From positions 62,001-126,000 of the forward strand of contig NZ_JACHTF010000002.1 in NCBI RefSeq assembly GCF_014145325.1: a stretch of 64,000 nucleotides of DNA, given 5' to 3'. This stretch comes from Marilutibacter spongiae. Lineage in GTDB: Bacteria; Pseudomonadota; Gammaproteobacteria; Xanthomonadales; Xanthomonadaceae. Shown here piece by piece: positions 35,584 to 43,770 of the stretch. How positions within the stretch are numbered: the first letter of the stretch is position 1; each line of letters opens with the position of its first letter. The position numbers were made by a program, and so were the translations under genes. A model generated the notes under the pieces. That model saw nothing but the letters and a program-made list of their open reading frames with translations, did not search any database and was not told where the DNA came from.

Positions 35584-37834
35584 GGTGCGAAGCGCCCTCG
35601 CCCGGCGGCAGGGCGAAATGGAAGGTCGCGCCCTCGCCCACCCGGCCCTCGGCGCGGATGCTGCCGCCATGGCGCTCGATGATGCGCTTGACCGAGGCCA
35701 GCCCGATCCCGTGGCCGGCGAACTCGTCCTGGCCGTGCAGGCGCTGGAAGGGCCTGAACAGTTTCTCGACATGTTTCTGCGGGAAGCCCGCGCCGTTGTC
35801 GCTGACATGGAACTCGAGGCCACCGCCGGGCAACACGCGCGCGCCGAACTCGATGCGGGCACCGGGCTTGCCGCGGGTGAACTTCCAGGCGTTGCCGAGC
35901 AGGTTGGACAGCATGTTGCGCAGCAGGGTCGGATCGCCCCAGGCCTTCAGGCCGGGCTCGACGACCCGCTCGGGGCGGTGCTCCGGATCGCCGGCGGCGA
36001 ACTCCTCGAGCACCTCTTCGGCCAGCCGGCTCATGTCGACCTCGCTCGGGCTGAGCGCGGTGCGCGTCACCCGCGACATCTTCAGCAGCGCGTCGATCAG
36101 CTCGTCCATCCGGCCCGCGGCGGCGCGGACGCGGTCCAGGTAGCCCTTGCCGGTCTCGTCCAGCGCGTCGCGGAATTTCTCGACCAGGATGCGGCTGAAG
36201 CCGTCGATGGCCCGCAACGGCGCACGAAGGTCGTGGGAGATGCTGTAGGCGAACGACTCCAGCTCCTGGTTGGCCTGGCTCAGCTCGCGCGTGCGCGCGG
36301 CCACGCGCGCCTCCAGGGTGCGGTTGAGCGCGTGCACCCGGGCCTCGGCGAGGATGCGCTCGGTCACGTCCTCGGCCTGCACCAGGCCCTTGACGTCCTG
36401 CCCCACCCCGCCGGGCACGCGGGCATAGGTGAGCTGTGCGTGCCGGGCCAGGTCGCCCGCGCGGTGCAGGCGACGCGTGGCCCGCAGCACCGGCGCGGTC
36501 TCGTCGCCGTCCTTGTTCAACCATTCGATCACGTCCAGGCCGTGGTCCTCGAACAGCGACTCGAACTGCACCCCGACCAGCGCGGACGGGCGCAGGCCGA
36601 CGATCTGGCCCATCGCCGGATTGACCTCGACGATGCAGCCCTCGCTGTCGAGCAGCGCCTTGCCGATCGCCGAGTGCAGCATGGTCGTGCGGAAGCGCTC
36701 CTCGCTGCGCCGGTACTCCTCGGTCATCCGGTAGGCCATCTTCATCGCCCTGTGCTCGGTGCGCGCCATCGTGAAGACGATGGTGGCGAGCATCAGCGAG
36801 GCGACGATGCCGAACAGCAGCCAGCCGCGCATGACGCCGGCGGGAATGGCGCTGCGGCTGGCCGGCGTCTCGAACTGGAACAGCCAGCGGCGGCCGAACT
36901 GCTGCAGTTCGATCTCGTGGCGGTAGACCGCCGCGGCCTCGCGCGGCGAGGACATGTACAGCACCTTCGGGTCGCGATCGGTGACGTCGGTGATGGTGAA
37001 GCGCAGGTCGCTGCGTCGTCCGTCCAGCGTCGAGGTCACGAAGGTGCCGACGCGGAACGGCATGTAGACCCAGCCGAGCATCGCGTCCTCGCGCGCGGCG
37101 ACCGTCAGCGGTTGCGCGCCGTTGCGGTAGACCGGCACGTACAGCAGCGCCGAGGTGGTCGGCACGCCGCCGTCCTGGACCAGTTGCACGGTGCCCGACA
37201 GCCGCGGCTGGCCGGTCACCATGGCCGCCTCCATGGCTGCGTGCCGGACCGGTTCGGCGTACATGTCGAAACCCAGCGCGGCGACGTTTTCGGGCGTCTT
37301 GGGCTCCAGCATCAGGATCGGGCCGTAATGCCGCCGGTCGCCGTGCGGCACGATCTCCAGCAGGCTGTTCTGGCTTTCCTTCCACTCCAGTTGCAGGTCG
37401 GCCAGCCGCGCCTGCGGCACGTAGGCGGCGTAACCCAGCCCGACCATCGCGGGGAACTGCCGGCGCAGGTTCATGCCCTCGGCATAGAAACGCCACTGCA
37501 GCGGACTGGGGCGCTGGATGCTGGCGAACAGGGCCGCGCCGCCCTTGAGCAGGATCTCGTGGTTGCCCATGCGTTCGCGCAGCAGCGAGGTGATTTCCTC
37601 GGCCTGGGTGACGAACTCCGCCTGCGCCGAGGCCGTCTCGCGTTCGCTGGCGTATCGCCAGCCGATGAAGGTCAGCAGCAGCGAAAAGACGAGCACGCCG
37701 ACCGCGAGCACGAGGCCGCGTCGATGGGGCACGGGGCCCAGGGTGGGGGTTCGTGTAGGGGCCGCGTCGCTCACCGCGCCAGCATACCGCCTGGCCCCGG
37801 TTTCGGGCAGGTGAACGCCCACCGCGCCGCCCAT
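35573..37834 (-). CDS. CHASE-PAS sensor histidine kinase, orphan
   Basis: An inner-membrane sensor of 753 residues. Order: membrane helix 1 (about 40-58, LVLAVGVLVFSLLLTFIGW), a periplasmic CHASE domain (about 75-320, with LLKGGAALFASIQ and LGYAAYVP), helix 2 (about 336-356), a PAS domain (about 375-500, FRTTMLHSAIGKALLD), HisKA with His534 in SFAYSISHDLRAPLRAIDGF, and an ATPase domain (SDNGAGFPQKHVEKLF, GHGIGLASVKRII). ATG follows GGGGG seven bases upstream; a GTG at 37774 is the alternative. No response regulator is adjacent. CHASE domains bind small ligands such as cytokinins; the ligand here is unknown. Confidence 0.88.
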   Translation of the reverse strand: MGGAVGVHLPETGARRYAGAVSDAAPTRTPTLGPVPHRRGLVLAVGVLVFSLLLTFIGWRYASERETASAQAEFVTQAEEITSLLRERMGNHEILLKGGAALFASIQRPSPLQWRFYAEGMNLRRQFPAMVGLGYAAYVPQARLADLQLEWKESQNSLLEIVPHGDRRHYGPILMLEPKTPENVAALGFDMYAEPVRHAAMEAAMVTGQPRLSGTVQLVQDGGVPTTSALLYVPVYRNGAQPLTVAAREDAMLGWVYMPFRVGTFVTSTLDGRRSDLRFTITDVTDRDPKVLYMSSPREAAAVYRHEIELQQFGRRWLFQFETPASRSAIPAGVMRGWLLFGIVASLMLATIVFTMARTEHRAMKMAYRMTEEYRRSEERFRTTMLHSAIGKALLDSEGCIVEVNPAMGQIVGLRPSALVGVQFESLFEDHGLDVIEWLNKDGDETAPVLRATRRLHRAGDLARHAQLTYARVPGGVGQDVKGLVQAEDVTERILAEARVHALNRTLEARVAARTRELSQANQELESFAYSISHDLRAPLRAIDGFSRILVEKFRDALDETGKGYLDRVRAAAGRMDELIDALLKMSRVTRTALSPSEVDMSRLAEEVLEEFAAGDPEHRPERVVEPGLKAWGDPTLLRNMLSNLLGNAWKFTRGKPGARIEFGARVLPGGGLEFHVSDNGAGFPQKHVEKLFRPFQRLHGQDEFAGHGIGLASVKRIIERHGGSIRAEGRVGEGATFHFALPPGEGASHPGS

Positions 37835-37861
37835 TGTGTTCCCCCCGACCGCCCCTATACT
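37834..37861 (+). promoter_or_regulatory. Candidate ssrA promoter
   Basis: TTGTGT (37834-37839), 16 bases, TATACT (37856-37861), about 29 bases before the mature tmRNA end. The -35 overlaps the start codon proposed for the divergent kinase gene. Confidence 0.6.
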
Positions 37862-37889
37862 GGTCGGGCTGGTGGTTGAACGATTTCCC

Positions 37890-38244
37890 GGGGGTGCACT
37901 GGCTTCGACGGGGGTCGCGAAATCGCCTGGCGCATGTCGAGGGGGTAGCTTTCCTCGTAAATCCAGCTGCAAAACTCATAGTTGCCAACGACGACAACTA
38001 CGCACTGGCCGCTTAAGGCCTAAGCCCCGAAACCGCTTGTGTCCGTGCTCGCGATGTAGGGTCATTATCACGGAATCGCCGGGAGTGGCCGCCTGCCAGC
38101 CCTCGGTTAACCCAAAGCAGGCTGGTCCGCCGATGCGCTTTGTGCGCCGTGCTGTCGGTGGACGAGATCTAACGGAGCACTAAACATGTAGTGCCGGGGA
38201 TGGAGTGCCTTCGGACGGCGGTTCGATTCCGCCCACCTCCACCA
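37890..38244 (+). ncRNA. ssrA: Transfer-messenger RNA (tmRNA)
   Basis: Rescues stalled ribosomes with SmpB and adds a degradation tag. The 355-nt one-piece RNA has the 5' GGGGGTGCACTGGCTTCGAC and 3' GGTTCGATTCC T-arm. The acceptor stem GGGGGTG pairs with CACCTCC (38234-38240), followed by A and an encoded CCA (38242-38244). The tag frame (37984-38016) encodes ANDDNYALAA and a TAA stop, differing from the E. coli ANDENYALAA by Glu to Asp. A strong terminator follows. Confidence 0.97.
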
Positions 38245-38251
38245 ACACAAG

Positions 38252-38282
38252 AACGCCCCAGTCGATCGGCTGGGGCGTTTTT
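38252..38282 (+). terminator. Rho-independent terminator after ssrA
   Basis: A perfect 10-bp stem, AACGCCCCAG / CTGGGGCGTT, with an eight-base loop, ending in five T. It also lies 36 bases past the end of the convergent glk and may serve it on the other strand. Confidence 0.93.
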
Positions 38283-38317
38283 CATTGGCCGGGCAAAGAG
38301 GCCGGCGACGGGACCGC

Positions 38318-39355
38318 TCAGGCCATGGCGTCGGCGCGGCGCTGCTCCAGGTACCAGGTGGCGGCGCCGAGCAGGCCGAGCTGGCCGTGCTCGACCAGGT
38401 AGACCGGTACGCGGGCGAGGACTTCGCTCATCACGCCCTTGTCGACGAAGCGGCTGGCGAAGTCGCCGGCCAGCAGGAAGTCGGCGATCTGGGCCGGGAT
38501 GCCACCGGCCAGGTAGACGGACTTGGCGCCGAAGGTCAGCGCCAGGTCGCCGGCGACGCTGGCGAGGATGCTGCAGAACATCGACAGGGCCTCGGCCGCG
38601 ATCGGGTCGTCGCCGGTCTGCGCGGCGTGGGTGATGCGCGCCGGCGTGTCCAGGCGCGGGTCGATGCCCTCGATCTCGCACAGGGCCTCGTAGGTATTCA
38701 CCAGGCCCGGGCCGGAGAGCACGCGCTCGTTGCCGACGTGGCTCCAGCGCTTCATCAGCACCGACAGCACCTGCAGTTCGCGCGGATCGCGTACCGACAG
38801 CGCGGCGTGGCCCGCCTCGGTCGCCACGACGACCGGCGGGTCGCCCGGCACGCGCAGGGCGGCGCCGAAACCGGTGCCGGGGCCGATCATCATCGCCGGC
38901 CCTGGCTGCACGGCGATCTCGGGACCGCAGATGCGCCGCGCCTGGCGCAGGTTGATGCTGGGCACGGCCCAGGCCATGGCTTCGAAGTCGTTGATCAGGC
39001 GCAACCCGGCGAGGTTCGCGTCCGCGGCGGTGCCACTGACCGAGACCGACCACGGCAGGTTCGCGTGCACCAGGGTGTCGCCCACGAGCAGGCCGGCGAT
39101 GGCGATGGCGGCCTCGGGACGCGTTTCCAGGCCCTGTTCGGCGATGAAGTCCGAAAGGATCGCGGCGAGGCCGGGATAGTCGGCGCAGCTGTAGCGGCGG
39201 TACCCGTGCAGCTCGACCTGGGACGCGCCCCGGGAGGCGTCGACCAGGGCCAGGCGCGCATGCGTGCCGCCGACGTCGGCGGCGATCAGCGGGCTCGAGA
39301 GCGCAGCCGGCGCGGTGCCGGTGGGCGCGGCCATCGGAGTGTCGCCCCGGCTCAT
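38318..39355 (-). CDS. glk: Glucokinase (Glk, ROK-unrelated type)
   Basis: Phosphorylates glucose with ATP. The phosphate-binding motif LIAADVGGTHARLALVD is near residue 25, and other Glk motifs are NLPWSVSVSG, INDFEAMAWAVP, MIGPGTGFGAAL, and a sugar-binding TEAGHA and VYLAGGIPA. Proteobacterial Glk is ~320-340 residues; this start (MSRGDTP) gives 345, and an ATG seven codons later gives 338. Divergent from the MgtC-like gene across a 240-base gap in which I see no clear site. Confidence 0.93.
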   Translation of the reverse strand: MSRGDTPMAAPTGTAPAALSSPLIAADVGGTHARLALVDASRGASQVELHGYRRYSCADYPGLAAILSDFIAEQGLETRPEAAIAIAGLLVGDTLVHANLPWSVSVSGTAADANLAGLRLINDFEAMAWAVPSINLRQARRICGPEIAVQPGPAMMIGPGTGFGAALRVPGDPPVVVATEAGHAALSVRDPRELQVLSVLMKRWSHVGNERVLSGPGLVNTYEALCEIEGIDPRLDTPARITHAAQTGDDPIAAEALSMFCSILASVAGDLALTFGAKSVYLAGGIPAQIADFLLAGDFASRFVDKGVMSEVLARVPVYLVEHGQLGLLGAATWYLEQRRADAMA

Positions 39356-39595
39356 GCCCCGCGCCCCGCCCGTTGACGTCGCGACGACCCGGGCGCGTCG
39401 ATCGCCATGGGAACCGCTGCGGGAAGGCGCGTGGCGCCCGGTCGGGAAACAGGGGGGCAAGGGGTCGTGCCGTATTGCATCAAGGACTGCCTGCGGGTTT
39501 CGGGTCTCCGGGCGTCCATCATAGCCTCCTTGCCCGCATTTCCCCGCCCCGCGGCCTTGACCCGGTCCCTACCTGGCCTGCGGCATGCTCCCGCG

Positions 39596-40039
39596 ATGGA
39601 CTGGACGCATGAACTGATGGTCGTCGCCCATGCCGGCCTGGCGATGTTGCTGGGCGGCGCGGTCGGCTACGAACGCGAACTGAAGGACCGACCGGCCGGT
39701 TTCCGGACCCACATGCTGGTGGCCGGCGCCGCGGCCCTGCTCATCGGACTGGGCAGGCTGGCGCTCGCGCTGCCCGATACCCTGCCGGGCACCGGCGTGC
39801 TGCAGATCGACCCGCTTCGCCTGATCGAGGCGGTGGTCGCCGGGGTCGCGTTCATCGGCGCCGGCACGATCTTCGCGCGACGGCGCGACGGCGCCATCGC
39901 CGGGATCACGACCGCGGCCTCGCTGCTGATGGTGGCGGTGATCGGCGTGGCGGCCGGGCTGGCGCTGTACCTGGTGGCCGTCGCGGCGACGGTGCTGACC
40001 CTGCTGGTGCTCACCCTGTTGCGCGTGGCCGAACGCTGA
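39596..40039 (+). CDS. MgtC/SapB family membrane protein
   Basis: A 147-residue inner-membrane protein with four hydrophobic helices and the family motif LGGAVGYERELKDRPAGFRTHMLV (read across residues ~20-45) plus FIGAGTIFARRRDG and GITTAASLL. MgtC proteins are linked to low-magnesium and acid survival and to control of F1Fo ATP synthase; short members like this lack the C-terminal regulatory domain, so the role may differ. The start MDWTHEL is chosen over an upstream open frame of unlike composition. Its stop codon forms the loop of a perfect hairpin. Confidence 0.88.
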   Translation: MDWTHELMVVAHAGLAMLLGGAVGYERELKDRPAGFRTHMLVAGAAALLIGLGRLALALPDTLPGTGVLQIDPLRLIEAVVAGVAFIGAGTIFARRRDGAIAGITTAASLLMVAVIGVAAGLALYLVAVAATVLTLLVLTLLRVAER

Positions 40040-40077
40040 GCGTTCGGCCGGCGGACGGGCGGCCCCTGCGGCCGCCC
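40027..40077 (+). terminator. Tandem hairpins at the end of the MgtC-like gene
   Basis: GGCCGAACGC (40027-40036) and GCGTTCGGCC (40040-40049) form a perfect 10-bp stem whose loop is exactly the stop codon TGA. A second stem, GGGCGGCC (40057-40064) / GGCCGCCC (40070-40077), follows. No T-run is present. Confidence 0.6.
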
Positions 40078-40193
40078 AACATCGGCACATGCTCCCCTGC
40101 CCTCGTGGCCCGAAACCAGGGGCCCGGATCCGCCTGCCGGGGCGCCGCGGCGACGGCGCGTGCAATCCCACCGGGGACCGCATCGACGCTACG

Positions 40194-40221
40194 AAAACGG
40201 GCCGCGTTGCCGCGACCCGTT
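40194..40221 (-). terminator. Rho-independent terminator after the OmpA-like gene
   Basis: On the reverse strand an 11-bp stem (AACGGGTCGCG / CGCGGCCCGTT, one G-T pair) closes on a GCAA tetraloop and runs into TTTT. It lies about 50 bases past the leftward OmpA-like gene. Confidence 0.85.
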
Positions 40222-40273
40222 CCGTCCACCGCGCCCCCGCTTACCGGGAGCCGGTGCGAGTGCCGTCGTCCGC

Positions 40274-40987
40274 TCAGGAGCGGATCGGCACCAGGGTGAT
40301 CTCGACGCGGCGGTTCTGCGCGCGGCCGGCGTCGGTGTCGTTGCTGGCGATCGGCCGGGTCTCGCCGGCACCCACCAGGATGAAGCGGTCGCGCACCAGG
40401 CCCTTGCCCATCAGGTAGCTGCCCACGCTCGACGCACGGCGCTCGGACAGCTGCTGGTTGTAGGCATCGGCGCCGACGCTGTCGGTGTGGCCCGCGACCT
40501 CGACGATCGTCTGGTCGTACTCGCGCAGGGTGTTGGCGACCTGGTCGAGGACCGGGTAGAACGCCGGCTTGAGATCGGACTTGTCGAAGTCGAACGTGAT
40601 GTTGCTCGGCATGTTCAGGGTGATGTTGTCGCCTTGGCGGACGACATCGACGCCGGTCCCCTGCATGCTGTCGCGCAGGGCGCGTTCCTGGCGGTCCTGG
40701 TAATTGCCGATGGCACCGCCGGCCAGGCCGCCGACACCGAGGCCCACGAGGGCGCGCTGGCGACGCTCGGTGGCGTCGTCGCCGCTGAGCAGGCCCGCGG
40801 CAACGCCGGCGAGCGCGCCGATCAGGGCGCCCTTCTGGGTGCGGCTCATGCCGCTGGATTCGCTGTAGCCCTGCTGTCCCTGCCGAGGCTGGCCGTACGG
40901 ATCGTTGTAGCCGCTGGTGGTCGCGCAACCGGCGAGCATGGCAGTGGAGATGGCCGCGGTGATCGCGAGACGGATCGGGGTTTTCAT
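40274..40987 (-). CDS. OmpA-family peptidoglycan-binding lipoprotein (YiaD-like)
   Basis: A 237-residue outer-membrane lipoprotein. The signal MKTPIRLAITAAISTAMLAGC puts the lipidated Cys at 21. A glycine-zipper region follows (about 55-105: GALIGALAGVAAGLL, LVGLGVGGLAGGAIGNY), then the OmpA C-terminal domain (about 120-235) with ITFDFDKSDLKP and GHTDSVGADAYNQQLSERRA, which binds diaminopimelate in peptidoglycan. It thus tethers the outer membrane to the wall. It is monocistronic, with its own terminator. Confidence 0.92.
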   Translation of the reverse strand: MKTPIRLAITAAISTAMLAGCATTSGYNDPYGQPRQGQQGYSESSGMSRTQKGALIGALAGVAAGLLSGDDATERRQRALVGLGVGGLAGGAIGNYQDRQERALRDSMQGTGVDVVRQGDNITLNMPSNITFDFDKSDLKPAFYPVLDQVANTLREYDQTIVEVAGHTDSVGADAYNQQLSERRASSVGSYLMGKGLVRDRFILVGAGETRPIASNDTDAGRAQNRRVEITLVPIRS

Positions 40988-41096
40988 GCTTTCAACCTCA
41001 TGGATGGCCAGATGGACGCCGCCAAAGTAATCACATCGGCGTCTGTGGTGAGTGACGGGGCCGCGCCCCGTTCAGGTTGGGGACGGGAACGCCCGC

Positions 41097-42545
41097 TCAG
41101 CCCTTGAGCGCCGCGTAGGCGTCGAGTGCGGCCTGACGGCCCTCGGCGATGCCGACCATGGGCTGCGCCGGATAGTCGCCCGCATGCGCGCCGCTTCGCC
41201 CCTTCGCCTCCCAGGGCGCGAAGCGCGCGGGCAACGGAAGCCTGGACAGCTCCGGCACCCAGCGGGCGATGTAACGACCGTCGGGGTCGAAGCGCTTGGC
41301 CTGGGTCACCGGATTGAACACGCGGAAGTAAGGCGCGGCGTCCGCACCGGTCCCGGCCACCCATTGCCAGCCCAGGGTGTTGTTGGCCAAGTCGGCGTCG
41401 ACCAGGGTGTCCCAGAACCATTCCGCGCCGTGGCGCCAGTGCCAGCGAAGGTGCTTGGTCAGGTAGCTGCCGACGATCATCCGCACGCGGTTGTGCATCC
41501 AGCCGGTGTGCCACAGCTCGCGCAGGCCGGCATCGACGATCGGCACGCCGGTGCGCCCGGCGCGGACGCGGTCGAGCTCGCGCGAGGACGGATCGGCCCA
41601 TTGGAAGCCGGCGAACTTCGGGCTGAAGTCCTCGTCGACGCTTTTCGGGAAGTGGTGCAGCAGGTGGTGGGCGAACTCGCGCCAGCCCAGTTCGCGGACG
41701 TAGGCGTCGATGTCGCCGCCAAGCGCCGCGGTACGGCCGGTCTCCAGGGTTTCGACGATCCGCCAGGGCGCGATCTCGCCGAAATGCAGGTGCGGCGACA
41801 GCCGCGAAGTGCCGACCTGATCGGGTCGGTCGCGACCGTCGCCGTAACCGCGCAGGGCGCCGTCGGCGAAGACCTGCAGGGCCTCGCGCGCGCCGGCCTC
41901 GCCGGGTGTCCAGGCGTCCCAGAACCCGGCGTCCCAGTCCAGCGACGGCGCCAGGCCGAGCGACTCCACCGCCACGCCCCTGGGGCCGCCGTCGGTGCCC
42001 TTGAGCGCTTCGGGCGCCGTCCAGGTCGGCGGGCGGCGCCATTGCGCGAACGCGGTGCGCCAGTACGGCGTGAACACCCGGTACGGGCCGCCTTCGCGGG
42101 TCTCCACCGTCCAGGGTTCGGCCATCAGGGCGCCGTTGAAGCTTTCCGCACGCAGGCCGTCGCGCTTGAGCGCCTGCTTGATGCCGGTGTCGCGTTTCTC
42201 GATCGCCGGCTCGTAGCGGCGGTTCCAGAACACGGCATGCGCCCCCCTCGCGGCGACGATCGCCTGCAGGGTGGCCAGGCTGGGGCCCTTGAAGCAGCGC
42301 AGGACGGCGCCACGCGCTTGCAGCGAACGGGCGAGCGCCTGCAGCGAACGTGCGCGCCAGGCATCGGAGGCCGCGCCCGGATGCCAGCGACCGCCCTCGC
42401 CCGGCGCATGGATGTAGACCGGCAGGATCGCGTAACCCCCTTCGACCGCCGCCTCCAGCGCGGGGTTGTCGTCCAGGCGAAGGTCGTTGCGGAACCACAG
42501 GATCGCGACCGGCGCGTCGTCCCCGGAGGCGCGGGCGGCGCTCAT
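41097..42545 (-). CDS. phr: Deoxyribodipyrimidine photolyase
   Basis: Light-driven repair of UV cyclobutane dimers in DNA, using FAD and an antenna. The 482-residue protein has the N-terminal antenna domain (VAILWFRNDLRLDDNPAL) and the FAD domain with TSRLSPHLHFGEIAPW, ELGWREFAHHLLHH, LWHTGWMHNRVRMIVGSYLTK in segments, WQWVAGTGADAAPYFR and FNPVTQAKRFDPDG, all class I hallmarks. The ATG overlaps the alr stop codon as ATGA, so translation is coupled. Only this start gives the family N-terminus. Confidence 0.96.
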   Translation of the reverse strand: MSAARASGDDAPVAILWFRNDLRLDDNPALEAAVEGGYAILPVYIHAPGEGGRWHPGAASDAWRARSLQALARSLQARGAVLRCFKGPSLATLQAIVAARGAHAVFWNRRYEPAIEKRDTGIKQALKRDGLRAESFNGALMAEPWTVETREGGPYRVFTPYWRTAFAQWRRPPTWTAPEALKGTDGGPRGVAVESLGLAPSLDWDAGFWDAWTPGEAGAREALQVFADGALRGYGDGRDRPDQVGTSRLSPHLHFGEIAPWRIVETLETGRTAALGGDIDAYVRELGWREFAHHLLHHFPKSVDEDFSPKFAGFQWADPSSRELDRVRAGRTGVPIVDAGLRELWHTGWMHNRVRMIVGSYLTKHLRWHWRHGAEWFWDTLVDADLANNTLGWQWVAGTGADAAPYFRVFNPVTQAKRFDPDGRYIARWVPELSRLPLPARFAPWEAKGRSGAHAGDYPAQPMVGIAEGRQAALDAYAALKG

Positions 42546-43735
42546 GCGGTAACCGGGGCCAGCGAGGCCCCGCCGAGGTAATCGCGGGGGATGCGCTCGT
42601 TGAGGCCGACGAGGATCTCGTAGGGCACCGTGCCGGCCCGCTGCGCAACGGATTCGACGGCGATCGCCTCGCCGCCCTGGGTACCGACCAGCACCACCTC
42701 GTCTTCGTTCCAGGCCGAGCCGTCGCCGATGTCGACCATGAACTGGTCCATGCAGATGCGGCCCACGATCGGGTGGCGGCGACCACGCACCAGGACCTCG
42801 CCGCGCGACGAGAGCGCCCGCGGATAACCGTCGCCGTAGCCGATCGGCACCGTCACCACGCGCGTGTCGCGCGTCGCCGTCCAGGTGCCGCCATAGCTGA
42901 CCGCATGCCCGGCCTTGACCACCTTGAAGTAGACCACCTGGGAGACCAGCGACATCGCCGGCTGGACCGACACCGTCGGTCGCGACGCCGGGTCGGGCAG
43001 GACGCCGTACATGAGGATGCCGGGGCGCACCATGTCCAGCCAGGTGTCCGGGAAGTGCAGCACGCCGCCCGAGTTGGCCAGGTGGCGCAGCGGCATCGGC
43101 GCGCCGATGCGCTTGAAGTGTTCGCAGGCCTCGGCGAAGCGCGCGACCTGGGCCGCGGTCGCGGGCGACGCCGGATCGTCGGCGCAGGCCAGGTGCGAGT
43201 AGACGCCCTTGACCTGGCACCAGCGCGAGGCCACGGCGGCTTCGATGAAGGGTCCGGCGGAATAGCTGTGGACGCCGATGCGCTCCATACCGGTGTCGAT
43301 CTTCAGGTGCACGACTGCCCGCCGGCTCATGGCCTCGGCGGCGGCTTCGACCTGGCGCAGCTTGTCCAGCGAGGAGACGGTGATCTCGAGGTCGTGGTCG
43401 ATGAAGCGACCGACCTGGTGCCCGAAGATCCCGCCCAGCACCAGGATGGGGGTGCGGATGCCGGCGCGGCGCAGTGCGATGCCCTCCTCCACGAAGGCGA
43501 CGCCCAACTGTTCGACGCCGGCGGCCTGGAGGTGGCGCGCGACCGGTACCAGGCCATGGCCATACGCATTGGCCTTGACGATGCCCATCACCGGCACGCC
43601 GACATGGGCGCGGATCGCGCGCAGGTTGCCGGCGATGCGTTCGAGGTCGACCCGGATCCGCGTCGGCCGCTCGTCGATGGGACGGGCGGCCTCGCGGTCG
43701 TCCGGGCGGGGGCTGGCGTGGGGCTGGGTCGACAT
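42542..43735 (-). CDS. alr: Alanine racemase
   Basis: PLP enzyme that makes D-alanine for peptidoglycan. The 397 residues include the cofactor lysine in VMGIVKANAYGHG, VHLKIDTGMERIG, the catalytic tyrosine region AVSYGGTWTA, and GRICMDQFMVDIG. About 30 residues (STQPHASPRPDDREAARPID) precede the usual family start at RIRVDLERI; an ATG three codons earlier is possible. It follows dnaB by 35 bases and overlaps phr, so dnaB-alr-phr is a likely operon. Confidence 0.95.
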   Translation of the reverse strand: MSTQPHASPRPDDREAARPIDERPTRIRVDLERIAGNLRAIRAHVGVPVMGIVKANAYGHGLVPVARHLQAAGVEQLGVAFVEEGIALRRAGIRTPILVLGGIFGHQVGRFIDHDLEITVSSLDKLRQVEAAAEAMSRRAVVHLKIDTGMERIGVHSYSAGPFIEAAVASRWCQVKGVYSHLACADDPASPATAAQVARFAEACEHFKRIGAPMPLRHLANSGGVLHFPDTWLDMVRPGILMYGVLPDPASRPTVSVQPAMSLVSQVVYFKVVKAGHAVSYGGTWTATRDTRVVTVPIGYGDGYPRALSSRGEVLVRGRRHPIVGRICMDQFMVDIGDGSAWNEDEVVLVGTQGGEAIAVESVAQRAGTVPYEILVGLNERIPRDYLGGASLAPVTA

Positions 43736-43770
43736 GGCGCCCATGCTAATGCAGGGCCGTGTGGACGGCG

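Noticed and set aside
39407-39595. N-terminal extension of the MgtC-like protein
   Set aside because: The upstream open frame encodes Arg/Pro-rich sequence unlike MgtC N-termini; MDWTHEL starts directly before the first membrane helix.
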